Source: Massilia psychrophila (GTDB taxonomy: Bacteria > Pseudomonadota > Gammaproteobacteria > Burkholderiales > Burkholderiaceae_D). From it: DNA of 54,700 bases. The DNA lies in contig NZ_PDOB01000031.1 of the NCBI RefSeq assembly GCF_002760665.1, positions 1 through 54,700 on the forward strand, in the 5' to 3' direction. Position 1 is the first letter of the stretch. Every line of letters starts with the position of its first letter. The notes beneath the pieces are model-generated. The model saw only the letters and a list, made by a program, of their open reading frames with translations. It did not search any database and was not told the origin of the DNA. The position numbers and the translations under genes were made by a program. Shown here piece by piece: positions 1 to 6,880 of the stretch.

Positions 1-378
1 ACGCGGCGCCAGGCCGCGCTGCTTGCGGGCGACGCGCTCCACCGCCGCCGCCAGGTCGAGCGGTGCGACCGGCGCCGGCAGCACCTCGGCCACGCCGGCG
101 CGCATCGCCCGCATCAGGAAATCGGGCGACGCGCCGCTGCACAGCATCACCATGGCGATGCGCGGGTGGTGGCTGGTGACGTACTCGACCTGCGCCAGTG
201 CATCGAGGTCGCCGCAGGCGGCGTCGACCAGCATCAGGTCGGGCGCCTCCTGTTCGGCGGCCTGGCGCAGGCTGCCGATGCCGCCATCGACCAGCACCGC
301 CACGTGGGACGCGGCCTGCAACAGCTTGCCGATCTCGTTGAGCTGGATCTTGTTGGGTGAAACGACGGCGATTTTCAT
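1..378 (-). CDS. cpaE: CpaE/TadZ-like pilus assembly protein (partial, N-terminal part)
   Basis: This is the first 126 codons of a gene that runs off the left edge of the window. The translated part begins MKIAVVSPNKIQLNEIGK and looks like the atypical receiver-like N-terminal domain of CpaE/TadZ, which localises the Tad secretion ATPase at the cell pole. The C-terminal ParA/MinD-like ATPase domain expected of this family lies outside the window and cannot be checked. The ATG at 378 is preceded by a GAAGGG ribosome site about 7 bases upstream. It lies 38 bases after a TadE-like gene and is the last visible gene of the leftward Tad operon. Identification rests on domain character plus operon context; a stand-alone response regulator is the alternative. 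Confidence 0.7.
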   Translation of the reverse strand, partial: MKIAVVSPNKIQLNEIGKLLQAASHVAVLVDGGIGSLRQAAEQEAPDLMLVDAACGDLDALAQVEYVTSHHPRIAMVMLCSGASPDFLMRAMRAGVAEVLPAPVAPLDLAAAVERVARKQRGLAPR

Positions 379-397
379 GGCGAATCCCTTCGGCTTG

Positions 398-430
398 TTG
401 GCAACTCATTGGCAACTCATTGGCAAATGA
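398..430. repeat. Three tandem copies of an 11-bp unit
   Basis: TTGGCAACTCA occurs at 398-408 and 409-419, followed by a variant TTGGCAAATGA at 420-430. The array covers the last codons and stop of the TadE-like gene ending at 417 and part of the short gap before cpaE. The unit is not a multiple of three, but the stop codon already lies inside the array, so copy-number change would mainly alter the spacer to cpaE. Confidence 0.85.
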
Positions 431-869
431 CTGCATTGTTGACGTCCTGGCGCATCATTTCGCGCGGCAGGTAGGTGCTGAATTCGGGCAGCGCGCGCGG
501 CGGTATGACCGCCCCGACGACCGGCGAAATCCAGCGGAAGTTGAGGGCGGTGATCGTCACCGTGACGCCCTCGCAGGTGGCCGTCGTGCATGCGGCCGGC
601 GACCAGGCCAGGTTGATGGCGCCGATTTCCGGCACCATCATGCGCATCTTGGCCAGTACCTGCGCGTCGCTGCCGGTATCGGCGCACACTACCGCGAAGC
701 GGGCGCCCAGGCGGGTAGCCTCGGTGGCCGCGTTCCAGGTAAACAGCATGCGGGCGACGTCGGTCACGCCGAGCAGGAACATGAGGAACACCAGCAGCAC
801 GAGGGCGAATTCGAGCGTGGTGGCGCCGCGGGCGCTTGGTCTCACATCGGGTTTCATGTCGGTTTTCAT
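417..869 (-). CDS. tadF: TadE-like pseudopilin (second of two)
   Basis: A 150-residue protein with a short polar leader ending in Gly, then ATTLEFALVLLVFLMFLLG: a Gly followed by Glu at +5 and a hydrophobic helix, the class III signal seen in TadE/TadF pseudopilins that the prepilin peptidase TadV/CpaA cleaves. The rest is a periplasmic domain with two Cys in the segment around residues 93-99 that could form a disulfide. The start codon overlaps the stop of the preceding TadE-like gene (ATGA, 866-869), so translation is probably coupled. Which of the two is called TadE or TadF is arbitrary without alignment. In Tad systems these minor pseudopilins are needed for Flp pilus assembly. Confidence 0.8.
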   Translation of the reverse strand: MKTDMKPDVRPSARGATTLEFALVLLVFLMFLLGVTDVARMLFTWNAATEATRLGARFAVVCADTGSDAQVLAKMRMMVPEIGAINLAWSPAACTTATCEGVTVTITALNFRWISPVVGAVIPPRALPEFSTYLPREMMRQDVNNAVICQ

Positions 870-1321
870 ATCGGACTCCGCATGGTGGCGCTGATGTCGT
901 TGAAGGTGTAGGCGGCGAAACGGGCGCCGAACATGTTGGCGATCATCGGCCGGAACTGGTAGCCCGAAACCCGGATGGTGACGGTGTTGATGACCGGATC
1001 GCTGCCTGCGCTCTGCCACGTTGGCGCCGGTATATTGGCAGCGGTGAGTGCCGAGTCGAGAGGGAGGTCGCCAGCACTGAGGTTGACCTTGCCATAGACG
1101 ATCAGGTTGCGCGCCTCGCCGACATGGGTGCCGGGGGTCTGCACCGACAGGTAGCGCACCGCATCTCGCACCGCCTTGGCGGCGCAGTTGTAGCGATAGA
1201 CGCCGCGTCCCAGCTCGGCGGTGATTAGCGACAGAACCAGCAGCAGCGGCAGAACCAGCGCGAATTCGACCAGGGCGACGCCTGTTTGATGGCTTTTCCG
1301 ATTGTTTTTCATGGCGTTCAC
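866..1321 (-). CDS. tadE: TadE-like pseudopilin (first of two)
   Basis: A 151-residue protein with the same layout as its downstream neighbour: a basic polar leader (KNNRKSHQTG), then VALVEFALVLPLLLVL, matching Gly/+5 Glu pseudopilin processing, followed by a periplasmic domain. I chose the GTG at 1321, which overlaps the tadG stop as GTGA; an ATG at 1312 would remove three residues and is equally possible. The chain of 4-bp overlaps tadG-tadE-tadF implies one transcript and coupled translation. It is predicted to be an inner-membrane minor pilin of the Flp pilus machine. Confidence 0.8.
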   Translation of the reverse strand: MNAMKNNRKSHQTGVALVEFALVLPLLLVLSLITAELGRGVYRYNCAAKAVRDAVRYLSVQTPGTHVGEARNLIVYGKVNLSAGDLPLDSALTAANIPAPTWQSAGSDPVINTVTIRVSGYQFRPMIANMFGARFAAYTFNDISATMRSPI

Positions 1322-2640
1322 CTGACAAGTACCGGCACCAGCGGCCCGCCCGAGCCGCCCGGCACGCCGCCGGTAGTGCAGGGTGAAGCCGGGATGCCGG
1401 CAAGGCCGCGATACTCGAGCTGCGCTGGGTCGTTCGGGCCGCTCAGCGGATGGAGCATGAACATGCAGACGTAATTGATGACCTGGGATGCGTTATTAAT
1501 CACTGGCACCACCGCCAGCCGGCGGCTGTAGCCGAACAGTCTGTGTTGCCCGCCAGCACCTGGTGTGGCCAGCTTCTGGAAACTGTTCAGCTTGTTGTTG
1601 TCGTTAAAGGTGATGAGCGAACCGGTCCTTAGGTTGGTTCCGGTGTCGGCCAGGGACGCATAGGCGGCGCGCTTGATCAGGTAATTTGCCGCCGTCGCAT
1701 GCGAGCCGGCCGCCGGCGTGCCCGAAAACGCATTCTGCGGGACCGGGTTCTTCCAATTCGCATTGGTATAGGAGTAGCCGGTCTGGTCGGGATGGTTCTC
1801 GTTTGGCGAATCGCTGTTCTTGTAGACGCCGAAGCGATAGTTCCACGGCCGGTCGACGCTAGTTTGCGCGCCCGGGGTACCGAGGGTGTCGCCGATGCGG
1901 GTGCCGCACCTGCCGCCCTCGGCCAGTTGGGCGGCGGTTTCGCTGGCGCTGTTGCTGCCGTCCAGGTTGTACCAGCCCATTTCGCCGGCACTGGCACTGG
2001 CGCCGCCCTTGTCGAACACGGTGACCCACTCGCCGACCTGAAAGCCGAAATTATTGGCCGGCGTGCCACCTAATTTTGCCTTGAGCGCAACCGGCAGCGG
2101 GCAGGTGCTCTGCGAACTGGAGCGGGTGGCAACCGCGCTTGCCAGGACCGCGCGGGTCGCGGGATTGGCGCCGGTGTTGCCGGTGAAGGCGCCGGCGGCG
2201 TGCATCAGCCACATCCGCACGCCGTTCTGTGTATGCTGGCACTGGGCGTAACGGGCCGACGCCGGCAGCATGGTGGCTCCGTAGGCGGCGTTCTTGAAAC
2301 TGATGTCGGCGCCGACGACCTGGCCCTTGGCGTCCCAGTTCGCCGACTGCAGGTTAACCCGGTTCAGGTTGGCCGCGGTGATGCCGGCGCTGCGCGCCCG
2401 ATCAAGGGCGCTGGCCTGGCCGTCGAGTTCTTGGGCGGCGGCCAGCGCGCAGCTGTCCATCGCCGTCTGCAACTCCGTCTTGACGATAAACAGGCGGCCG
2501 AAGTCGAAGGCGATTGCCATGAAACCGAGCAGGAAGAACAGGACGAAGCAGACCGTCACGATGACCGCGCCGCCTTGGCGTGGCCGAGAGCGCGGACGGT
2601 AACGACGCGGCGAATGGATGTGAGTAGACATTTTTCGCAT
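1318..2640 (-). CDS. tadG: TadG-like pilus assembly protein
   Basis: A 440-residue protein with an Arg-rich N-terminus, one hydrophobic segment at about residues 24-46 (VIVTVCFVLFFLLGFMAIAF) and the TadG-type continuation FDFGRLFIVKTELQTAMDSC with AlaAla-rich helix. The long remainder is probably periplasmic and rich in Gly, Asn and Ala. Start candidates are ATG 2640 and ATG 2631; neither has a good ribosome site. The ATG at 2640 sits 2 bases after the T-run of an intrinsic terminator, an odd leader for an operon gene. TadG-family proteins are anchored envelope components of Tad pili; some carry a von Willebrand A domain, which I do not see here. Confidence 0.78.
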   Translation of the reverse strand: MRKMSTHIHSPRRYRPRSRPRQGGAVIVTVCFVLFFLLGFMAIAFDFGRLFIVKTELQTAMDSCALAAAQELDGQASALDRARSAGITAANLNRVNLQSANWDAKGQVVGADISFKNAAYGATMLPASARYAQCQHTQNGVRMWLMHAAGAFTGNTGANPATRAVLASAVATRSSSQSTCPLPVALKAKLGGTPANNFGFQVGEWVTVFDKGGASASAGEMGWYNLDGSNSASETAAQLAEGGRCGTRIGDTLGTPGAQTSVDRPWNYRFGVYKNSDSPNENHPDQTGYSYTNANWKNPVPQNAFSGTPAAGSHATAANYLIKRAAYASLADTGTNLRTGSLITFNDNNKLNSFQKLATPGAGGQHRLFGYSRRLAVVPVINNASQVINYVCMFMLHPLSGPNDPAQLEYRGLAGIPASPCTTGGVPGGSGGPLVPVLVR

Positions 2641-2642
2641 TC

Positions 2643-2666
2643 AAAAAAACAGGCCGTGGTGCCTGG
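2643..2666 (-). terminator. Intrinsic terminator between the flp region and tadG
   Basis: Read on the minus strand, CAGGC (2665-2661) pairs with GCCTG (2654-2650) across a 6-base loop, followed at once by seven T (2649-2643). It lies inside the operon immediately before the tadG start, so it probably ends most transcripts after flp and lets a minority read through into tadG-tadE-tadF-cpaE. This fits the usual need for far more pilin than assembly proteins. Confidence 0.7.
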
Positions 2667-2685
2667 TGGCCCGTCGACTGGTCAG

Positions 2686-2882
2686 TCAGGTGCAAGTTTC
2701 ACCGGACCGACAGGCGCTAATCCGATGAATCCTTTGAAATTGGCGCTGGTGAGATCGCACAGCGCCACGACAGAACGAGCGAACCACTGCGATGATCAGC
2801 GCGGAGTCGACCACCTAAGCCCTTGCTCGTCGCGGTCGAACGAAAAAATCGCATTGCTGGCCACTTTCAGGAAGCTGTTCAT
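2686..2882 (-). pseudogene. Decayed second copy of flp (Flp pilin)
   Basis: Reading leftwards from an ATG at 2882, the sequence encodes MNSFLKVASNAIFSF, closely matching the intact flp start MNTFLQAASNSVKSF 260 bases upstream. A one-base deletion near codon 22 and a TAG where flp has CAG (Gln of AQVVEY) break the frame. In another frame VVDSALIIAVV is still readable (flp: VVEYALIIAVV), and the end reads ISACRSGETCT-stop against VSACLSGGACS-stop. At least two frameshifts are needed. The leader is also similar (GAAAGG ahead of both ATGs), pointing to tandem duplication of the whole pilin unit followed by loss of function of this copy. Confidence 0.85.
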
Positions 2883-2907
2883 GTTGTTTATCCTTTCAAG
2901 TCGAACA

Positions 2908-2928
2908 GACGGGCCGGGATGGCCCGTC
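2908..2928 (-). promoter_or_regulatory. Strong hairpin downstream of flp
   Basis: GACGGGCC (2908-2915) and GGCCCGTC (2921-2928) form a perfect 8-bp stem with a 5-base loop, 10 bases past the flp stop. No T-run follows, so it is not a classical terminator. It may protect the 3' end of the short flp message from exonucleases, but that role is inferred. Confidence 0.6.
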
Positions 2929-2938
2929 GTGTCGGGGT

Positions 2939-3142
2939 TTAGCTGCAAGCACCACCTGACAGGCAGGCGGATACGCGGTTGATGAAGCCGGTGAAGCTGG
3001 CGCCGGTGAGGTCGCGTAGCGCGACTACCAAGATGACCGAGACGACCGCGATGATCAGGGCATACTCGACCACCTGGGCGCCTTCGTCGTCACGGGCGAA
3101 CGATTTGACCGAATTGCTTGCTGCTTGGAGGAAGGTGTTCAT
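2939..3142 (-). CDS. flp: Flp-family type IVb pilin
   Basis: A 67-residue prepilin. The leader MNTFLQAASNSVKSFARDDEG ends in Gly21; the mature protein starts AQVVEYALIIAVVSVILVV with Glu at +5 and the neighbouring Tyr typical of Flp pilins, then a short C-terminal domain ending VSACLSGGACS with two Cys. The prepilin peptidase encoded upstream should cleave after Gly21. The product is the major subunit of the Tad pilus used for surface attachment and biofilm. AAAGG lies about 8 bases before the ATG. In many tad loci flp comes first; here it is internal, after cpaA-cpaB-cpaC and a lipoprotein gene, flanked by a 151-base spacer and a downstream hairpin, so it may have its own promoter. Confidence 0.93.
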   Translation of the reverse strand: MNTFLQAASNSVKSFARDDEGAQVVEYALIIAVVSVILVVALRDLTGASFTGFINRVSACLSGGACS

Positions 3143-3293
3143 TTTGGTACCTTTCGAGTAGAGGTTGACGGATGATTTGCCTGGGGGGGCCCAGTCCTGC
3201 GAACAGCCCCGTCCCTGCGGACGGTTACTTCTCCTGGCGCCTGCTTTCCACTCCGGCGCCGGATTCCTGTTTGCGCGGCGGCTGCCGCGCGCA

Positions 3294-3596
3294 TCATTTG
3301 GCCTCGCCGGCACCGGCTCCAGCGCTGGAGCTCGAGCTGGAGGACAGGCTGATAAGGGGCACGGGCGGTGGCGGCGCCTTGAAACTGTCCTGGTAGCGCG
3401 CCATGGCCTGGGCTGCAGCCTGGCCGTCCAGTCCCGCCACCGGATCGCGGTTGGCCGACGCCTTCGGGTTGACCGTCATCGCGGCGCGCGACTGCCGCAC
3501 CGCGTCGCCGAAATGCTTGTCGTAATTCGGCGTTGCAGCGCACCCGGCCAGCATGGCCAGCGCCGCCAACACTGCGCAATAGCTCGATTTGTTCAT
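3294..3596 (-). CDS. Small lipoprotein of the Tad operon
   Basis: A 100-residue protein with a lipoprotein signal peptide and lipobox LAGC (Cys19), then AATPNYDKHFGDAVRQ, a motif often seen in short lipoproteins beside tad secretin genes. The C-terminal part has a Pro run followed by a run of eight Ser and an Ala/Gly tail, probably disordered. It starts 10 bases after the cpaC stop, so it is co-transcribed. By position it could be a pilotin-like or outer-membrane partner of the CpaC secretin, analogous to CpaD or TadD in other systems, but I see no domain that proves this. Confidence 0.75.
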   Translation of the reverse strand: MNKSSYCAVLAALAMLAGCAATPNYDKHFGDAVRQSRAAMTVNPKASANRDPVAGLDGQAAAQAMARYQDSFKAPPPPVPLISLSSSSSSSAGAGAGEAK

Positions 3597-3606
3597 GGCG
3601 TTCTCC

Positions 3607-5073
3607 TTATTCGGTGGGTGCCGGCGGGGCCTCGGCAGGTTTGCCCTCGGCCCTGCCCAGCAGCATGATGCCGACGCGGCTGGGCTCGCCGTGGTAATCG
3701 GTCGGCACGGGTAGAAGGGCGGCCGGCTTGACCAGGCGCGGGGTGACGATGAAGATCAGTTCGGTCTGGTCCTTCTGGAACTCGGTCGAGCGAAACAGTG
3801 CGCCCAGAATCGGCAACTCTCCGAGGACCGGAAACCGGCTCAGCGTTTCGGTGATGTTGTTGCGGATCAGGCCGGCGACGGCGAAGCTCTGGCCGTCCCT
3901 GAGCTGGACGGTGGTATCGATGTTGCGGCTGGTGAGCGACGGCAGGATCGAGGTCACGCCGCCGGTGGTGGTGAAGGGCGATCCGGTCTGTGCCAGTTCG
4001 GACACCTCGGACACCAATTTCAGGTTGATCCGGTCGCCCTCGAGCACGGTCGGCGAAAATTTCAGGCTGACGCCGAACGGTTTTTCTTCCAGCGTGATCG
4101 TGGTGCCGCCGAGTTCACGCGTGTGGGCAACCGGAATGAAGATCTTGCCGCCGGAGTTGAAGCTGGCGCTTTGGCCGCTCAGCGCCATGATGTTCGGTTC
4201 GGCCAGCACGCGCACTAGGCCATCCTTTTTCTGCGCGTCCACGCCAATCAGGCTAGAGCTGCCGCCGCCGCCCGGGCTGGACTTGCTAAACAAGCCGGCG
4301 GCGCCGCCAAAGACGCCCGAGATCACTTTCGACGTGAGGCCGTCGGCCGAGGTGAACATGCGGGCGAAATCGATGCCGAACTTGTCGAGCAAAGTCTTGC
4401 TGACTTCGGCGATTTTCACCTCCAGCATCACTTGCTGCGGCGACGACACGCGCAGCAGGTTGACCACCCGCTTGCCGTCGCCGTATGCGCTGGCCACGCG
4501 CAGCGCTTCGTCGAGCATGGCGGCGTCCCTGACCTCGCCGGTCAGCACGATCGAGTTTTCCGCACTTTTGACGACGATTTTTGTTTCGAAAGGGAGCAGG
4601 TCGGCCAGCTTCGCCTGCAGCGTCGCCGGGTCGATCGCCACGACGACATCAAGCAGGTAGCACACGCCCGTTGCGTCCTGCACGATGACGTTGGCGGCCC
4701 CGGCCTTTTTGCCGCGCAAGAACAGGTCGGTCGGGCTCAGCAGCAGCACGTCCAGGTCGGCGATGCTGATCTGGTCAGCGTTGACGCCAGCGGGCAGTGT
4801 CGAAGGCATGGCGCTCGGTTGCGTACCTTGCGTATCTTGCGCACCCGCTTGCCGGGCTGGCGCCCGTGGCGGCTGGGATCCTGACAAGATCCGGATGACA
4901 GGCGATTCGAGCGGAACCAGGCGGGCTTTGCCGAGCATTACCTGGAACGTGCGCCCGCTGCTGGCAACTGTCTTGCAGTTCGGCGCGCCCGGTTCGGCCG
5001 CGCCCCACGCCGGCGTCGCCGCGAGGGCCGTGCAGGCCATTGCCAACGCGGCAAGGCGGATGGGGATGTTCAT
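3607..5073 (-). CDS. cpaC: CpaC/RcpA outer-membrane secretin of the Tad pilus
   Basis: A 488-residue protein with a cleavable signal peptide (MNIPIRLAALAMACTALAAT). Residues about 40-150 form the N-terminal domain of pilus secretins; about 150-215 is a BON/KH-like region (FETKIVVKSAENSIVLTGEV); about 220-450 is the secretin core with VMLEVKIAEVSKTLLDKFGI and the C-terminal signature VPVLGELPILGALF (here starting FPVLGELPILGALFRS), then LIFIVTPRLVKP. It forms the channel through which the Flp pilus leaves the cell. A GGAG ribosome site precedes the ATG by 8 bases. cpaB ends 43 bases upstream, with a 12-bp tandem repeat in the gap. Confidence 0.93.
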   Translation of the reverse strand: MNIPIRLAALAMACTALAATPAWGAAEPGAPNCKTVASSGRTFQVMLGKARLVPLESPVIRILSGSQPPRAPARQAGAQDTQGTQPSAMPSTLPAGVNADQISIADLDVLLLSPTDLFLRGKKAGAANVIVQDATGVCYLLDVVVAIDPATLQAKLADLLPFETKIVVKSAENSIVLTGEVRDAAMLDEALRVASAYGDGKRVVNLLRVSSPQQVMLEVKIAEVSKTLLDKFGIDFARMFTSADGLTSKVISGVFGGAAGLFSKSSPGGGGSSSLIGVDAQKKDGLVRVLAEPNIMALSGQSASFNSGGKIFIPVAHTRELGGTTITLEEKPFGVSLKFSPTVLEGDRINLKLVSEVSELAQTGSPFTTTGGVTSILPSLTSRNIDTTVQLRDGQSFAVAGLIRNNITETLSRFPVLGELPILGALFRSTEFQKDQTELIFIVTPRLVKPAALLPVPTDYHGEPSRVGIMLLGRAEGKPAEAPPAPTE

Positions 5074-5090
5074 GGCTCGGTTCTCCGTAG

Positions 5091-5114
5091 CTAATGTAAG
5101 ACCTAATGTAAGAC
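5091..5114. repeat. Two tandem copies of a 12-bp unit in the cpaB-cpaC gap
   Basis: CTAATGTAAGAC is repeated exactly at 5091-5102 and 5103-5114, filling most of the space between the cpaB stop and the cpaC ribosome site. It looks like a recent slippage duplication; no function is evident. Confidence 0.85.
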
Positions 5115-5115
5115 C

Positions 5116-5958
5116 TTAAAAACAGGCCAGCGCCGACGTGCCGTGCTGCGTCACTTCGACGCAATGGGCGGGCCGGGTGAGCAGCACAGCGGGGGCTGCG
5201 GCCTGGCGCGGCTTGCGTGCCACTGCAAGTTTGACTACCGCCTCCTGCTTGGCGTCGAATAATTCATTTTTGGTCACGCCGACGGTGGCCACCGACTTTT
5301 GGTCGATCTGGTTGCGCAGCACCAGCGACAGGGTGCCCACGCTACGCGCCAGGTCGAGCTTTTCGGAGTCTTGCGGCGACAGTTCGAGCGTGACGGCGCT
5401 GACCACCTTCGGCTTGGTGTCGTCGCGGCCGGCCTCCTGGGCCACCGCCAGCACCAGCACCCGTTCGAGCACCGTCTTGCTGATCTGCTTGCCTTCCTCG
5501 CCCTTGTCCTTTTGCTTGTCCTGCTGGGCGTTGACCATGACGTCGACGTAGTTGCCGGGCAGGGCGAAGCCGGCCACGCCGACGACGTCGTTGACGCGCA
5601 CCGTCATTGCCCGCTTGCCTTCGGCGATGACGGCCGACAGGCCGCCCAGGGTGCCGACCGGCGCCAGCTTGCGCTCGAGCAGCGGCTCGCCGCGCAGCAC
5701 GCCGACCTTGACGACGCGGTCCTGCACTTGCTTCGCTTCCTTGAACGAGCCCGACGGCACCGAACCGCTCGGCCAGTCGACGTAGGACAGCATTTCGGCG
5801 TTCACCTTGCTGCCCAGTTCGATGTCGACCGCCGCCACGACGATCTTGTTGGACGCGATGCCGGCTTGGCGCGATACCCACCCGGTTGCATACGCGGCCG
5901 CTGCCAGCCCGATCAGGAGGGCGAACACGATCAGCCCGATTGCCTTGATGTTTTTCAT
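5116..5958 (-). CDS. cpaB: CpaB/RcpC Flp pilus assembly protein
   Basis: A 280-residue protein with an N-terminal membrane anchor (residues 5-26), then a SAF-type domain at about 40-105 (VVAAVDIELGSKVNAEMLSY, RGEPLLERKLAPVG) and the RcpC/CpaB region at about 110-245 containing RAMTVRVNDVVGVAGFALPGNYVDV. CpaB proteins sit in the periplasm and link the inner-membrane machine with the secretin. The ATG at 5958 starts 32 bases after cpaA. The C-terminal 30 residues (after PRQAAAP) are Ala/Pro-rich and include two Cys. Confidence 0.92.
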   Translation of the reverse strand: MKNIKAIGLIVFALLIGLAAAAYATGWVSRQAGIASNKIVVAAVDIELGSKVNAEMLSYVDWPSGSVPSGSFKEAKQVQDRVVKVGVLRGEPLLERKLAPVGTLGGLSAVIAEGKRAMTVRVNDVVGVAGFALPGNYVDVMVNAQQDKQKDKGEEGKQISKTVLERVLVLAVAQEAGRDDTKPKVVSAVTLELSPQDSEKLDLARSVGTLSLVLRNQIDQKSVATVGVTKNELFDAKQEAVVKLAVARKPRQAAAPAVLLTRPAHCVEVTQHGTSALACF

Positions 5959-5990
5959 GGTGGCCTGCCCGCTGAGGTTTGATGATGGGG

Positions 5991-6581
5991 TTAGACGAAG
6001 TTGAGCTGGTTGGCGACCAGGTAGATCGCCGTGCCGACGGCGATGCTGACGCCGTAGGCGAGCTTGCCGACCGAGGGCGGTCTGCCGTGCTCGGGCTGCA
6101 GACGCGGCTGGCCGCTGGCGATGCTCGACCACCACATGCCTGCGATGATGGTGTGGACATTGGCCAGCATCGGCCCCATCAGCCGGTGGTGGGCGCTCCA
6201 GGCAAGGGCGGCGACGCCGGCGGTGACGACGCAAAACAGCAAGGCGGTGACGGTGGCGGCGGCGCCAAGGAAGGCGCCGACCATCGCCATCAGCTTGACG
6301 TCGCCGGCGCCCATGATGCGCAAAGCGTACATCGGCAGCATCGCGCCAAAGCCGAGCAGCATGCCGGCCGGCGCCCACGTCCAGTCGGCATGCATGGCCG
6401 GCGCTACCAGCGTGTTGTAGACCAGCGCGAACAGGATGCCGCCGCCGGTGAGCAGGTTGGGAATTCTGAAGGTGCGGTAATCGCTGACCGCCGCTGCCGC
6501 GAGCAGCAGCAGCAGCACCCCGGTGCGTGGATCGGTGACCAGCATGGACAGCAGTTCGAGCAATGCGCGCAGTTCGTCCAT
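5991..6581 (-). CDS. cpaA: CpaA/TadV prepilin peptidase
   Basis: A 196-residue polytopic membrane protein of the A24 aspartic peptidase family, in the short form without the N-terminal methylase domain. The two catalytic Asp are visible in SDYRTFRIPN and in the signature GAGDVKLMAMVGAFLG. It should remove the leader of Flp and of the TadE-like pseudopilins. I chose the ATG at 6581, which has a GGAGGG ribosome site 7 bases upstream; an in-frame start at 6641 would add residues lacking membrane character. This is the first visible gene of the leftward operon, so the operon promoter should lie in 6582-6832. Confidence 0.92.
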   Translation of the reverse strand: MDELRALLELLSMLVTDPRTGVLLLLLAAAAVSDYRTFRIPNLLTGGGILFALVYNTLVAPAMHADWTWAPAGMLLGFGAMLPMYALRIMGAGDVKLMAMVGAFLGAAATVTALLFCVVTAGVAALAWSAHHRLMGPMLANVHTIIAGMWWSSIASGQPRLQPEHGRPPSVGKLAYGVSIAVGTAIYLVANQLNFV

Positions 6582-6832
6582 GATCGATCCCTCCGGTGAC
6601 GGGTAGACGGGCAACAAGGTGACGCTGGATCGTGCGGGCAAGCCAGCTGGCCTGTTGAATCCGCTTGATCGATGGATTGAGTATATGCAGGCAACAGCGT
6701 CTGCGAATCAGCGCGATGCCCTGTTGTCGGGGGGCGTACCCTCCTGATTTTAGGCGCCCGGATTAGGCGGCTGCGCCCAGCCGATGGGGCGCGCACGTAG
6801 TACTTTCCTCCCATGTCCACAATGAGCGGACG
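6582..6832. other. Intergenic region upstream of the tad operon
   Basis: About 250 bases without a convincing gene. It should hold the promoter of the leftward tad operon, but I could not pick out a clear sigma-70 pair on the minus strand. It separates cpaA from the terminator of the M16 gene pair, which is transcribed in the same direction. Confidence 0.5.
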
Positions 6833-6860
6833 AAAAAAACGCCGGCGCGAAGCCGGCGTC
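6833..6860 (-). terminator. Intrinsic terminator after the M16 peptidase operon
   Basis: On the minus strand CGCCGGC and GCCGGCG form a GC-rich stem with a short TTCGC-containing loop (6840-6859), followed by seven T (6839-6833). It lies 21 bases beyond the stop of the M16 gene ending at 6881. Confidence 0.88.
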
Positions 6861-6880
6861 TTCAGTTCAAGGATGGTGGC

